Assembly (NCBI GenBank): GCA_029261855.1
Contig: JAJDAN010000048.1
Location: 124,001 to 188,000, forward strand
Source: Deltaproteobacteria bacterium
GTDB taxonomy: Bacteria; Myxococcota_A; UBA9160; UBA4427
Reading direction: 5' to 3'
Length of the DNA stretch: 64,000 nucleotides
Made by a program: the position numbers and the translations under genes. This document shows, one piece after another, positions 9,152 to 16,757 of the stretch. The number at the start of each line of letters is the position of its first letter. Position 1 is the first letter of the stretch. Below the pieces are notes generated by a model. It worked only from the letters and a program-made list of their open reading frames with translations. It was not told where the DNA came from and did not search any database.

Positions 9152-10420
9152 TCAGCGCTCGATCAGTGCGTCCCGTTCGGGCCCCACGGACACCCAGCGC
9201 ACGGGCACCTCGATCAGCTCCTCCAGTCGATCGACGTAGCGGCGGGCGGCGTCGGGCAGATCGTCCATGCGTCGCGCACCCGATACGTCGCTGCGCCAGC
9301 CGGGCAGGGTCTCGTAGCGCGGCCGCGCTCGTTCGAGGGGGCCGCAGGTCGGGAAGTTCGTCGTCCGCTCGCCATCGATGTCGTAGGCGGTACAGACCTC
9401 GAGCTCGTCCCAGGCACCCAGCACGTCGAGCAAGGTCACGGCCACAGCCGTCGCACCCTGCACCCGGCAGCCATAGCGCGTGGCTACGGCATCGAACCAG
9501 CCGACCCGTCGCGGCCGACCCGTCGTGGCTCCGAACTCGTTGCCGAGGGTGCGCAAGCGATCCCCTTCGTCACCGAGCAGCTCGGTGACGAAGGGGGTGG
9601 CGCCCACGCAGCTCGAGTACGCCTTCGCGACCGCCACGATGCGGTCGAAAGCGGTGGGCGGCACGCCCGCGCCCACGCAACCGTTTCCGGCCAGGGGGGA
9701 CGACGAGGTGCTGAAGGGGTAGACGCCGTGATCGACGTCGCGGAGGCTGCCCAGCTGGCCTTCGAGCAGCACGCGTTGTCCCTTTGCGAGGGCGTCGTGA
9801 ATCAAGGTCGTCGTGTCGCACACGAAGGGTGCGATGCGATCGACCTGGTCCAGGAGGCGTGGCACGAGCTCTGCGGCGCGGATTTCGGGTCGCCCGTAGA
9901 GGTGTCGCAGCAATACGTTCTTCGAGGTGAGATTGGCCTCGAGTCGGAGACGTAGCCGCTCCGGGTCCCGAAGATCCGCGACCTGCACGCCGAGCTTCAG
10001 CGCCTTGTCGGCGTAGAAGGGGGCGATCCCCACCCGGGTCGAGCCGAACTGCGCGTCACCGAGTCGCTGCTCCTCGCATTCATCGAAGAGCGCGTGGACG
10101 GGCAAGACGACCTGTGCGCGGTCGGAGATCCGGAGCGTCGGGGTCGGGACGCCGGCTGACGCGAGCTGGACCAGTTCGGTGCAGACGGCGTCGATGTCGA
10201 GGGCGACGCCGGGGCCGAGAACGTTCACCACCGACTCGCGGAATACGCCCGAGGGCAGCATGTGCAGGGCGAAGCGTCCCCAGTCGTTGACGATGGTGTG
10301 GCCGGCGTTGCGACCGCCCTGGAAGCGCACGACGAGGTCCGCGTCGGCGGCCAGCCAGTCCGTCATGCGGCCCTTGCCCTCGTCTCCCCAGTTCGCTCCC
10401 ACCACCGCATCGACCGGCAT
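9152..10420 (-). CDS. purA: Adenylosuccinate synthetase
   Basis: A 422-residue enzyme joining IMP and aspartate with GTP to form adenylosuccinate, the first committed step of AMP synthesis in the cytoplasm. The start at 10420 gives VVGANWGDEGKGR at residues 6-18, the GTP/IMP loop containing the catalytic aspartate, and has a strong AGGAGG site in front. Other family signatures are FQGGRNAGHTI, DVDHGVYPFSTSS, TTGRPRRVGWFD and the C-terminal WVSVGPERDALI. Length is normal. The usual EGAQG is EGQLG here, a mild variation. It is divergent from a LysR-type regulator; the shared 105-base region is unusually AT-rich for this genome. Confidence 0.95.
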   Translation of the reverse strand: MPVDAVVGANWGDEGKGRMTDWLAADADLVVRFQGGRNAGHTIVNDWGRFALHMLPSGVFRESVVNVLGPGVALDIDAVCTELVQLASAGVPTPTLRISDRAQVVLPVHALFDECEEQRLGDAQFGSTRVGIAPFYADKALKLGVQVADLRDPERLRLRLEANLTSKNVLLRHLYGRPEIRAAELVPRLLDQVDRIAPFVCDTTTLIHDALAKGQRVLLEGQLGSLRDVDHGVYPFSTSSSPLAGNGCVGAGVPPTAFDRIVAVAKAYSSCVGATPFVTELLGDEGDRLRTLGNEFGATTGRPRRVGWFDAVATRYGCRVQGATAVAVTLLDVLGAWDELEVCTAYDIDGERTTNFPTCGPLERARPRYETLPGWRSDVSGARRMDDLPDAARRYVDRLEELIEVPVRWVSVGPERDALIER

Positions 10421-10482
10421 GACCGTCACCCTCCTGTTGCTCTCGGGACGAGAGGACGCCCATGGGAGCCCGCATCGAGACA

Positions 10483-10519
10483 TAAGTCCAATTGATACTT
10501 TGTATGACTTAGATAGGAT
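10483..10519 (+). promoter_or_regulatory. lysR/purA intergenic promoter and inverted repeat
   Basis: An AT-rich island between the divergent genes. It holds TTGATA (10492-10497) and TAGGAT (10514-10519), spaced 16 bases, which fits a vegetative promoter for the LysR gene. The -10 ends only 6 bases before the ATG at 10526. An inverted repeat TAAGTC-N17-GACTTA (10483-10488 and 10506-10511) brackets the -35, a plausible autoregulatory site for the LysR protein. Effects on purA are not demonstrated. Confidence 0.55.
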
Positions 10520-10525
10520 CAGCTT

Positions 10526-11416
10526 ATGGATCTCGATTCCGATCGACTCCGGGTCCTGCAGGCCGTGGCACGGACCGGGGGCTTCTCTCGGGCGGCCGAG
10601 CAGCTGCACCGCACCCAGCCGGCAGTCAGCCAGGCCATTCGCGCCCTGGAGGAGGACGTCGGTGAGCCGCTGCTCCTGCGGCTCGGCCGGACGGTGAAGC
10701 TGACCGCCGCCGGCGAAGTGCTGGTGGAGCAGACCGAGCGGGCGTTCGCGGAGCTCGACGTGGCGAGGGAGCGGCTCCAGGCGCTGCGCGATCTCACGAC
10801 GGGTGAGCTCGTCATCGGCACCAGTGATACGAACGCGTGCTACGTGCTGCCTCCCGTCCTGGCTGCCTATCGGGCGAGGTATCCCGGCGTCGAGCTGCGC
10901 ATCTCGAATCGTCCGTCGCCGGCGACAGAGGCACAGGTTCTCGATCGCGAGGTCGACGTCGGTTTCGTCACCTTGCCGGCGACCGACCCCCGGCTCGTCG
11001 CAGAGCCCCTGACGGTGCGCGAGGACGTGGCGATCTTCGCGCCCGAGCATCCGCTCGCAGGCCGCAGCCGGGTGCGATTCGAGTCCCTTCTCGCACACCC
11101 ACTCGTGCTGCTCGACAGCGGGTCGCGGACCCGGAGCTGGATCGACGAATCCCTGGCCGCGACCTCGCGCGACTACCAGGTCGCCATGGAGCTGGCGAGC
11201 ATCGAGGTCGTCAAGCGTCTGGTCGCCCTCGGCTTCGGTGTGTCGGTCGTGCCGCGGATCGCCGTGGAGGAGGAGGTCGCCGCCGGAACCCTGGTGGCGG
11301 CGCGGCTACTCGGCAGTGCGGACCGGGCGCGCCGCCTGGGCGTCGTGTATCCCCGAAACGGCGCGCTTTCTCGCGCGGCCAGCGCCTTCGTGGAGCTCGC
11401 CCGCGAGCTGCTGTGA
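10526..11416 (+). CDS. LysR-family transcriptional regulator
   Basis: A 296-residue regulator of normal length. The N-terminal winged helix-turn-helix (residues 5-62: FSRAAEQLHRTQPAVSQAIRALE) is classical, followed by the linker helix and a periplasmic-binding-protein-like effector domain (about 90-290) similar to the CysB/CbbR branch. It should bind an inverted repeat in the divergent purA intergenic region and respond to a small metabolite. A leaderless start is likely, because the -10 box ends 6 bases before the ATG, although AGGA within that box could also serve as a weak ribosome-binding site. Its target may be purA, its own gene or a distant operon. Confidence 0.92.
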   Translation: MDLDSDRLRVLQAVARTGGFSRAAEQLHRTQPAVSQAIRALEEDVGEPLLLRLGRTVKLTAAGEVLVEQTERAFAELDVARERLQALRDLTTGELVIGTSDTNACYVLPPVLAAYRARYPGVELRISNRPSPATEAQVLDREVDVGFVTLPATDPRLVAEPLTVREDVAIFAPEHPLAGRSRVRFESLLAHPLVLLDSGSRTRSWIDESLAATSRDYQVAMELASIEVVKRLVALGFGVSVVPRIAVEEEVAAGTLVAARLLGSADRARRLGVVYPRNGALSRAASAFVELARELL

Positions 11417-11506
11417 CGGCGGATCCACGGTCTGCGGCCGATCTGCCGCCGCATGGGGCGGGACCCGATCCCGTAAGCCACTGAAATCACACGCAAAAAT
11501 AGAATG

Positions 11507-11536
11507 TTGACATTTCACCCCATCGGTCCCTATAAC
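11507..11536 (+). promoter_or_regulatory. Near-consensus sigma-70-type promoter
   Basis: TTGACA (11507-11512) and TATAAC (11531-11536) are separated by 18 bases and preceded by an AT-rich stretch (ACGCAAAAATAGAATG) that looks like an UP element. This is the closest match to consensus that I find in the window. It faces the small secreted protein that starts at 11619, giving a leader of about 75 bases. Strong, possibly constitutive expression is expected. Confidence 0.75.
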
Positions 11537-11618
11537 GGGAGGGGGGGGTGAGGGCCGTCTGCCCCAGGAGGGGCGGGCGGTGTGCGTGTCGTCGAGCGGA
11601 ATCCAGGAGACCCCCGTC

Positions 11619-11951
11619 ATGGCAGCCCATCGCATCCTCGTTCGTGCCAAGCAACTGCTCGTCTGGACCGCCGCGACCGGCCTCGTCCTCGGCGGCCTCG
11701 CTGGACCCGCGACGGCTCTGGAGACCGTCAGTCCTGAATCGGTCCAGGCGCCCACCGGGAACAGCTGCCCCGAGCTGACCGCGATCAAGTATCCGTGGCT
11801 CTCCTGTCGCGAAGGCGAGTTCGGCGGCGTCACGCTGATGCTTCCGTCGCAGCCCGCGCTTCCGGTCTGCACCCTGAAGCTGCCCGGTGGGGAATGCGCG
11901 GCGTCGCCCAGGCCGTGGGGAATCATTCCGTCGATTCCCATGCCCGACTGA
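11619..11951 (+). CDS. Small secreted cysteine-containing protein of unknown function
   Basis: A 110-residue protein. I start it at ATG 11619, which has AGGAGA 8 bases before it; an in-frame upstream GTG at 11580 would spoil the signal peptide. Residues 1-33 form the signal peptide (RILVRAK, then QLLVWTAATGLVLGGLAG, cleavage near ATA-LE). The mature part of about 75 residues has four cysteines (SCPE, LSCRE, VCTL, GECA), enough for two disulfides, and a proline-rich tail. I recognise no family. It stands alone behind the strong promoter at 11507-11536, so it may be an abundant periplasmic or extracellular product. Confidence 0.7.
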   Translation: MAAHRILVRAKQLLVWTAATGLVLGGLAGPATALETVSPESVQAPTGNSCPELTAIKYPWLSCREGEFGGVTLMLPSQPALPVCTLKLPGGECAASPRPWGIIPSIPMPD

Positions 11952-12249
11952 CCCGGACCGTCACCAAGGCACCGTCCGCAATGCCTGCGCGCCGCGCGTT
12001 CCGCCGCGACACGCTGGTGTGCTCGGGGTAGACTCGCGCGCTCGCGCCCGCCACGAACTCCAGCTCGAAGCCCGGCTCCTGTCTTCCGACTCGACTCATC
12101 CGGAATACGGGGGGCGGCTCGTCCGTCCTGCGTCGCTCCGCCCTTCGCTGGTTGCGAGTGATGGTTGCGGGTGACCGCTCACGCACGGGCTCGCACGCAC
12201 GACCCCAGCGCACCACCCGCCAGGAGCGAACGCCGCTCGTGAGGATTCG
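11952..12249. other. Non-coding interval before the second MATE gene
   Basis: About 298 bases without a convincing gene. I see no clear promoter, riboswitch fold or terminator with a U-tract. The last bases (GTGAGGATTCG before the ATG at 12250) hold a GAGGA ribosome-binding site for the MATE gene. A long 5' leader is possible but cannot be shown. Confidence 0.5.
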
Positions 12250-13653
12250 ATGAGCACGGACGCAAGCGAGGGGGCAGCGGGGGCCGGGGCCGACAGGGCG
12301 CGACGGACACAACCCGTCGGTGGAATCCTGCAGCTCGCCTGGCCTGCGATCGTCAGCAACCTCTTGTTCTCCAGCGTCGGGCTCGTCGACATCAAGATCG
12401 TGGGGTCCCTCGGCCCGAATGCGGTGGCCGCCGTCACGACTGGCAACCGCATGTTCTTCGTCCTGCAGGGCGTGCTGATGGCGGTGACGGCCGGTACGAC
12501 GGCCCTCGTCGCGCGCGCCTGGGGCGCCAACGACCGGGACGAAGCCGAGCGCGTGACGCGCGCTTCCATGGTGGTCTGCCTGGGGGTGTCGGCAGTCATG
12601 GCGGTGCCGGGCATCTTCTTCCCGCATCAGCTGGCCGGCATCTTTCAGGGCCTCGACCCCGAGGCCATCGAGCAGGCGGCGGACTTCATCCTGTGGCTGT
12701 CGCTGTTCAACGTCGCCTTCGCGGTCTCGTTCGTGCTGGGGACCGCCTGTCGCGCGGCGGGAGACACCATGACGCCGCTCTGGATCGGGGCCGTCACCAA
12801 CGTCGTCAACGTCGTGCTGGTCTACGTGCTGATCTACGGCGCGTTCGGCATTCCCTCCCTCGGCGTCAGCGGCGCCGCGATCGCCAACGGACTCGCCTTC
12901 TCGCTGGGCTCGGTGATCTTCCTGGTGAAGTGGCTGCGCGGGTCCCTGATCGTTGGGGTCGGGCCGCCGGGTGCGTTGTCCCGGGAGCGGGTGCGGGAGA
13001 TCTTCCGGATCGGCTACCCGGCTGGAATCGAGCAGTTCGTGTGGCAGACCGGCTTCATCGCCTTCTTGTGGGTCGTCGCCCTGTACGGCACGGAGCCCTA
13101 CGCCGCCTACGGGATCGGCGTGCAGATCCTGGCGTTGTCCTTCGTCGTCGGATTCGGCTTCTCGATTGCCGCGTCGACCCATGTGGGGCAACGCCTGGGC
13201 GCGAAGGATCCGGCGGGCGCCGAGGTCAGCGGCTGGCACGCCATGCGCCTGGCAATCGTCGCGATGGTGGTGCTCGGGGCGATCGTGATTGCATCGGCGG
13301 AGCAGATCGCGTCCTTCATGATCGACGACGCGGAAGTGGTTCGGCTGACGGTCGTCTTCATCTACATCCTCGGGGCCTGCCAACCGCTGATGGCCATCGA
13401 GTTCACCCTCGGCGGCTCGCTGCGCGGAGCCGGCGATACGCGCTTTCCGCTCTACACGGTGCTCACCGGTCTGGTGGGCGTCCGGGTCGTACTCTCGGCG
13501 GCGGCCGCCTTCGCGGGCCTCGACGTCGAATGGATCTTTGCCGCGTTGGTGGCCGACTACATCGTGAAGGCATTCATGCTGATCCGACGTTTTCGCGGCG
13601 GGAAGTGGAAGCTCCTCGACGTCGGAACCGCAACGAAGGTCCGTGCCTCGTGA
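12250..13653 (+). CDS. MATE family efflux transporter
   Basis: A 467-residue transporter with about 12 transmembrane helices. After a 25-residue hydrophilic head (TDASEGAAGAGADRARR) the family pattern begins with GGILQLAWPAIVSNLLFSSVGLVD and continues through RAAGDTMTPLWIGAVTNVVNVVLVY; the second half shows LGGSLRGAGDTRFPLYTVL. It is a different subgroup from the MATE protein at 7212 and closer to the DinF/NorM-like group. Substrate unknown; sodium- or proton-driven export is expected. It stands alone between the small secreted protein and a convergent GST gene whose stop lies 8 bases beyond. Confidence 0.88.
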   Translation: MSTDASEGAAGAGADRARRTQPVGGILQLAWPAIVSNLLFSSVGLVDIKIVGSLGPNAVAAVTTGNRMFFVLQGVLMAVTAGTTALVARAWGANDRDEAERVTRASMVVCLGVSAVMAVPGIFFPHQLAGIFQGLDPEAIEQAADFILWLSLFNVAFAVSFVLGTACRAAGDTMTPLWIGAVTNVVNVVLVYVLIYGAFGIPSLGVSGAAIANGLAFSLGSVIFLVKWLRGSLIVGVGPPGALSRERVREIFRIGYPAGIEQFVWQTGFIAFLWVVALYGTEPYAAYGIGVQILALSFVVGFGFSIAASTHVGQRLGAKDPAGAEVSGWHAMRLAIVAMVVLGAIVIASAEQIASFMIDDAEVVRLTVVFIYILGACQPLMAIEFTLGGSLRGAGDTRFPLYTVLTGLVGVRVVLSAAAAFAGLDVEWIFAALVADYIVKAFMLIRRFRGGKWKLLDVGTATKVRAS

Positions 13654-13660
13654 AGGTCGC

Positions 13661-14320
13661 TCAGCTGGCGCCGTCCCCGGCGACGAGATCCGGGAAGTTG
13701 TGGGCAAAGGCAGCGCCGTACGCCGGCCGGGTCGCGATGCGTCCGCGGTACGCGACCAGGGCCTCCGGGACGGGGACGCGATACGCGAGTGCCCAGTCGA
13801 GGCAGGTCGTGAGCAGCAGGTCGGCGCCGCTGAAGGTTTCTCCCAGCAGGAAGGGCCCGCGCTGGGTGATCTCGTCCGCCGCCACCTCGACCTGCCAGGC
13901 GAAGTAGTCCCGGGCGGCTTCCAGGGCCTTTGGAGCCTCGCCGTACAGCTCGGCCAGGTCGCCATGTCGGCGCATCACGTAGAGGGTGTGGGCGTCGAGC
14001 TCGGTCATCGTCCAGAGGCACCACTCGTCATAGCGTGCGCGCGCGCGAGACTTCGGGGGCGGAACGAGGTCGACGCCGAAGCGTTCGCCGAGGGTCGTGA
14101 CGATCGCGGCGCTCTCGACCAGGGCCTCGTCGCCGATCTCGACCACGGGGATCTTGGCGCGCGGGTTCAGGGCCCGGAATGCGGCGCTGCGAGTCTCGCC
14201 CGTGCGCGAGCCGATCGCGCGCGTCTCGTATTCGAGCCCGAGCTCGCGCAGCACCCAATGCGCGCGCAACGTCCGCACGGTGCCGATCCCCCAGACGACG
14301 ATCGCGGGTTGCAGGCCCAT
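13661..14320 (-). CDS. Glutathione S-transferase family protein
   Basis: A 219-residue cytosolic protein with the two-domain GST layout. The N-terminal thioredoxin fold (residues 6-82) contains FRALNPRAKIPVVEIGDEALVESAAI, with the cis-proline of KIPVVE and the ES pair that contacts the glutathione gamma-glutamyl group. The C-terminal all-helical domain holds GETFSGADLLLTTCLDWA, the usual N-capping box region. Presumed role: glutathione conjugation or reduction of electrophiles. No ribosome-binding site is visible; instead TACGCT (14328-14333) lies 7 bases before the ATG, suggesting a leaderless transcript. Confidence 0.88.
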   Translation of the reverse strand: MGLQPAIVVWGIGTVRTLRAHWVLRELGLEYETRAIGSRTGETRSAAFRALNPRAKIPVVEIGDEALVESAAIVTTLGERFGVDLVPPPKSRARARYDEWCLWTMTELDAHTLYVMRRHGDLAELYGEAPKALEAARDYFAWQVEVAADEITQRGPFLLGETFSGADLLLTTCLDWALAYRVPVPEALVAYRGRIATRPAYGAAFAHNFPDLVAGDGAS

Positions 14321-14374
14321 TCGCGCGAGCGTAGCTCTGCTGCGTCCGGGACGGGCGAGAGTGTGAGATCCCGT

Positions 14375-14764
14375 CTAGAAGTTGCGCACCCAGCTCTCGG
14401 CTTCGTGTCGCCACAGGAAGGTGCGGACGTCCTCCCTTCGGCGGATCGCGAAGAGGATCCATAGCAGGACCTCGAGCCGCGGTGACAGCCCGAAGATGGC
14501 CGTTCGCGCGACCCGCGACCGCAGGTCCCGCATCCGCTTGATGATCTGCCAGCGCAAGCGGAGGGAGGTCTCTCCCAGGTAGGTGGCATCCACCAGGATA
14601 CGAGCCGGTGACCGGCTCGCGACCAGAGGCTCGACGGCTTCGAAGAAGGGCGCGACATCCTCGTCGCGCACGTCCCCGCCGACCCGGAGGAAGAGCGTCT
14701 GCTCGTCGATCTCGGCGATCGTTCCACTGCTGTGTTCGTAGAGAGCCTGCACCTCGAAAGTCAT
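14375..14764 (-). CDS. SpoIIAA/STAS-like hypothetical protein
   Basis: A protein of about 129 residues if translation starts at ATG 14764; an upstream in-frame ATG at 14827 would add 21 residues. Neither has a clear ribosome-binding site. The pattern FEVQALYEHSSGTIAEI, an alternating beta-strand/helix layout and ARILVDATYLGETSLRLRWQ recall SpoIIAA-like (STAS-like) proteins, which bind lipids or act as small regulatory modules. The tail is rich in arginine and aromatic residues. It lies head-to-head with an SDR gene and 54 bases upstream of the GST gene on the same strand. Confidence 0.6.
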   Translation of the reverse strand: MTFEVQALYEHSSGTIAEIDEQTLFLRVGGDVRDEDVAPFFEAVEPLVASRSPARILVDATYLGETSLRLRWQIIKRMRDLRSRVARTAIFGLSPRLEVLLWILFAIRRREDVRTFLWRHEAESWVRNF

Positions 14765-14848
14765 CGGACGGTCGGGCGAGAAACCCAAGTCGAAAGCGCT
14801 GGGTGCTGCGCGCGGACGCTCTACCATTCGCGATCGGCGGCTGGGCCA

Positions 14849-14896
14849 GGGCGAGGACTGGGGCGAGAACCGGGGCGAGAACGGGGGCGAACATGA
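14849..14896. repeat. 12-bp tandem repeat, 3.5 copies, ending on a start codon
   Basis: Units GGGCGAGGACTG, GGGCGAGAACCG, GGGCGAGAACGG and GGGCGAACATGA at 14849-14860, 14861-14872, 14873-14884 and 14885-14896. The last, diverged unit contains the ATG of the SDR gene, so the purine-rich repeats form its translation-initiation region. Copy number would change the number of GGGGCGA ribosome-binding-like motifs in front of the start. The period is a multiple of three, so upstream initiation would only add an in-frame RTGA repeat. Confidence 0.85.
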
Positions 14897-15666
14897 CCGA
14901 AGGACGTGTGCTGGCGGTGACCGGAGCCGCCTCGGGGATCGGGCGGGCGCTGACCGAGCAGTGGGTCGGGGCCGGCGGCCGTGCGGTCGCGGTCGATCTC
15001 GCCGCAGCTGACTTCGGCTGGGCGACGGGTGACCCTGGGATCGAGATCGTGCGCGGGGACGTGACCTCGCCGGCGACCCATGCAGCGATGGTCGAGGCCT
15101 GCGTGCGGCGCTTCGGCGGCCTCGATGCGCTCGCCCTCAACGCAGGCCTGACGGCGGCGGGCTCCCTCGAGAGCCTGCCGCTCGAGGAGTTCGACCGCGT
15201 GCTCGACGTGAACCTGCGCGGTGTCGTGCTGGGACTGCGCGCCGCGATTCCGACCCTGCGCGCTTCGACAGCTGCGGCAGTGGTGGTGACGGCGTCGGTC
15301 TCCGGGCTCGGAGGCGACCCGGGGATGTGGGCCTACAACGCCGCCAAGGGCGGGGTCGTGAATCTCGTTCGCTCGGCGGCGGTCGAGCTGGCCAGCCAGG
15401 GAGTCCGGGTCAACGCCGTGTGTCCCGGACCGATCCGAACCGGGATGACCGCCGCGATTCGCGATGCGGCGCCGGCGGTGGCCGCCGAACTCGAGCGGCA
15501 CGTCCCGTTGCAGCGCTGGGGTGAGGCGCACGAGGTGGCCGCCGTGATCGCGTTCCTGGCGTCCCCGGCCGCTTCCTTCGTGACGGGGGCGATCGTTCCC
15601 GTGGACGGGGGCGTTACGGCCAACAGTGGTCAGTTTTCGCCGCCGGCACGAACCGGCCCGGAATAG
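14893..15666 (+). CDS. Short-chain dehydrogenase/reductase (classical SDR)
   Basis: A 257-residue NAD(P)-dependent oxidoreductase of standard length. TGAASGIG (10-17) is the nucleotide-binding loop, ALNAG (81-85) the stabilising NAG motif, and S135/Y148/K152 (YNAAK) the catalytic triad, followed by CPGPIRTGM. An aspartate at residue 35 in AVAVDLA suggests NAD preference. Substrate unknown. The open frame extends upstream through the tandem repeat, but the ATG at 14893 is the only start that matches the family N-terminus. A small ABM monooxygenase follows 51 bases downstream, probably in the same transcript. Confidence 0.88.
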   Translation: MTEGRVLAVTGAASGIGRALTEQWVGAGGRAVAVDLAAADFGWATGDPGIEIVRGDVTSPATHAAMVEACVRRFGGLDALALNAGLTAAGSLESLPLEEFDRVLDVNLRGVVLGLRAAIPTLRASTAAAVVVTASVSGLGGDPGMWAYNAAKGGVVNLVRSAAVELASQGVRVNAVCPGPIRTGMTAAIRDAAPAVAAELERHVPLQRWGEAHEVAAVIAFLASPAASFVTGAIVPVDGGVTANSGQFSPPARTGPE

Positions 15667-15717
15667 CTATCCTCGGCGACCCTTCAAACCCATTGCGTGC
15701 AGTCAAGGAGTCCCGAG

Positions 15718-15999
15718 ATGCCGAGCGTCGTCGCCACCCTCCAGGTCAAGGAAGACAAGATCGAAGCCGCCAAGCAGGCCCTCAAGCAGCTGGCCAGCGA
15801 GACCCTGGCCGACGAGCCCGGGACGCTCGCGTACGTCTTCCATCAGCAGAAGGACGACCCGACCCTGTTCGTCGCCTACGAGAAGTACGAGAGCGACGAG
15901 GCCTTCGCGCAGCACGGCAAGAACCTGGCCGCGAAGGGCGCTGCGTTCGCCGGGATTCTCGCCGGTCCGCCGAAGATCGTGATGCTCGAGGAACTCTAG
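15718..15999 (+). CDS. Antibiotic biosynthesis monooxygenase (ABM) domain protein
   Basis: A 93-residue protein. The ATG at 15718 has AAGGAG 7 bases before it. The sequence fits a single ferredoxin-like ABM fold: SVVATLQVKEDKIEAAKQAL, then EPGTLAYVFHQQKDDPTLFVAYEKYESDEAFAQH, with the conserved aromatic and acidic pattern. Members act as cofactor-free quinol oxygenases or as ligand-binding dimers such as YgiN and LsrG. Which applies here cannot be decided. The stop codon TAG is part of the 16-bp tandem repeat that fills the gap to the convergent outer-membrane protein gene. Confidence 0.85.
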   Translation: MPSVVATLQVKEDKIEAAKQALKQLASETLADEPGTLAYVFHQQKDDPTLFVAYEKYESDEAFAQHGKNLAAKGAAFAGILAGPPKIVMLEEL

Positions 16000-16059
16000 A
16001 CCCGGGTTCGACTAGAACTCGGTTCGGCTAGAACTTGGTCCGGCTAGAACTCGGTTCGA
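15996..16059. repeat. 16-bp tandem repeat, 4 copies, between convergent genes
   Basis: Four units, CTAGACCCGGGTTCGA then CTAGAACTCGGTTCGG-type copies, at 15996-16011, 16012-16027, 16028-16043 and 16044-16059. The array starts on the stop codon of the ABM gene (TAG 15997-15999) and its last unit contains the stop of the convergent outer-membrane protein gene (TAG on the minus strand, 16044-16046). Each unit starts with the palindrome CTAG, so every copy gives a stop on both strands, and the 16-base period spreads these over all three frames. Confidence 0.92.
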
Positions 16060-16670
16060 AAAGTCAGGATCTGCCAGCCGAAGACGAAGCGGTCGCCGAC
16101 GACCCCGGTCGGGATCACGTTGAAGAGGAAGCCCGTGCCGAGATAGAAGTTCTCGGACACGGTGTACTCGACGCCGGTCCCGACGGTGAAGAGGAAGTCG
16201 ACGTCCTCGTCGTCGCGTCCGGGCCGACGATCGTCCTTCTCGAGATACATGAAGCCCATGCCCATGTGGGCATAGGGCAGCCAGTCCTCGAGCGCTCCGT
16301 CGAGGCGGGGGGTCAGGTAGGCCTGGATGGTCGTGGCGAACAGCGTGTCGTCGTCCGAGAAGCCGAGCTGGACGAGTGGGCCGGCGGAAACGAGTTCGTC
16401 CGCGGCCCACGGCACCTCGAGGGTCATGTTGAAGGTCTCCGGGCTGGCGGTCATGCCCAGGGATCCTCGGACCGACACGCCGGAATTCTTGCTGCGGGCG
16501 GCCGGACCGGTGCCGAGCCCCGAGTCGCGGCTGGAAGTCGTGCTGCTCTGGGCAATCGCCTGCACGGGGACGAGTAGGCCCAGCAGCAGTGCCATGCTGG
16601 CCCCGAGCGTCGCGAACCGCGACGTCGCTGCGGCTGCTGCCAATACGGGTGTGCGAGAAGTCGCGGTCAT
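16044..16670 (-). CDS. Probable outer-membrane beta-barrel protein
   Basis: A 208-residue exported protein. I use ATG 16670, directly after a run of G that could act as a ribosome-binding site; an upstream start at 16736 would put about 20 extra residues before the signal peptide. The signal region is long (about 40 residues), ending with MALLLGLLVPVQAIAQ. The mature part alternates polar and hydrophobic residues (FNMTLEVPWAA, FATTIQAYLTP, YLGTGFLFNVIP) as in small outer-membrane barrels and ends in phenylalanine (LTFRTEF), the usual barrel-insertion signal. No named family recognised. Its stop lies inside the 16-bp tandem repeat. Confidence 0.75.
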   Translation of the reverse strand: MTATSRTPVLAAAAATSRFATLGASMALLLGLLVPVQAIAQSSTTSSRDSGLGTGPAARSKNSGVSVRGSLGMTASPETFNMTLEVPWAADELVSAGPLVQLGFSDDDTLFATTIQAYLTPRLDGALEDWLPYAHMGMGFMYLEKDDRRPGRDDEDVDFLFTVGTGVEYTVSENFYLGTGFLFNVIPTGVVGDRFVFGWQILTFRTEF

Positions 16671-16757
16671 AGGTCCCCCCCAAAACAGAAAACCAGAAGT
16701 TCGGCTGGCCCGTGATGGCGCGGCCGCTGCAGACACTCTCCCATGGGCTCCGGGGCG

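Noticed and set aside
15996-16059. The CTAG array considered as an attachment site or transposon end
   Set aside because: No recombinase, no inverted repeats or target duplication, and the units coincide exactly with two stop codons.
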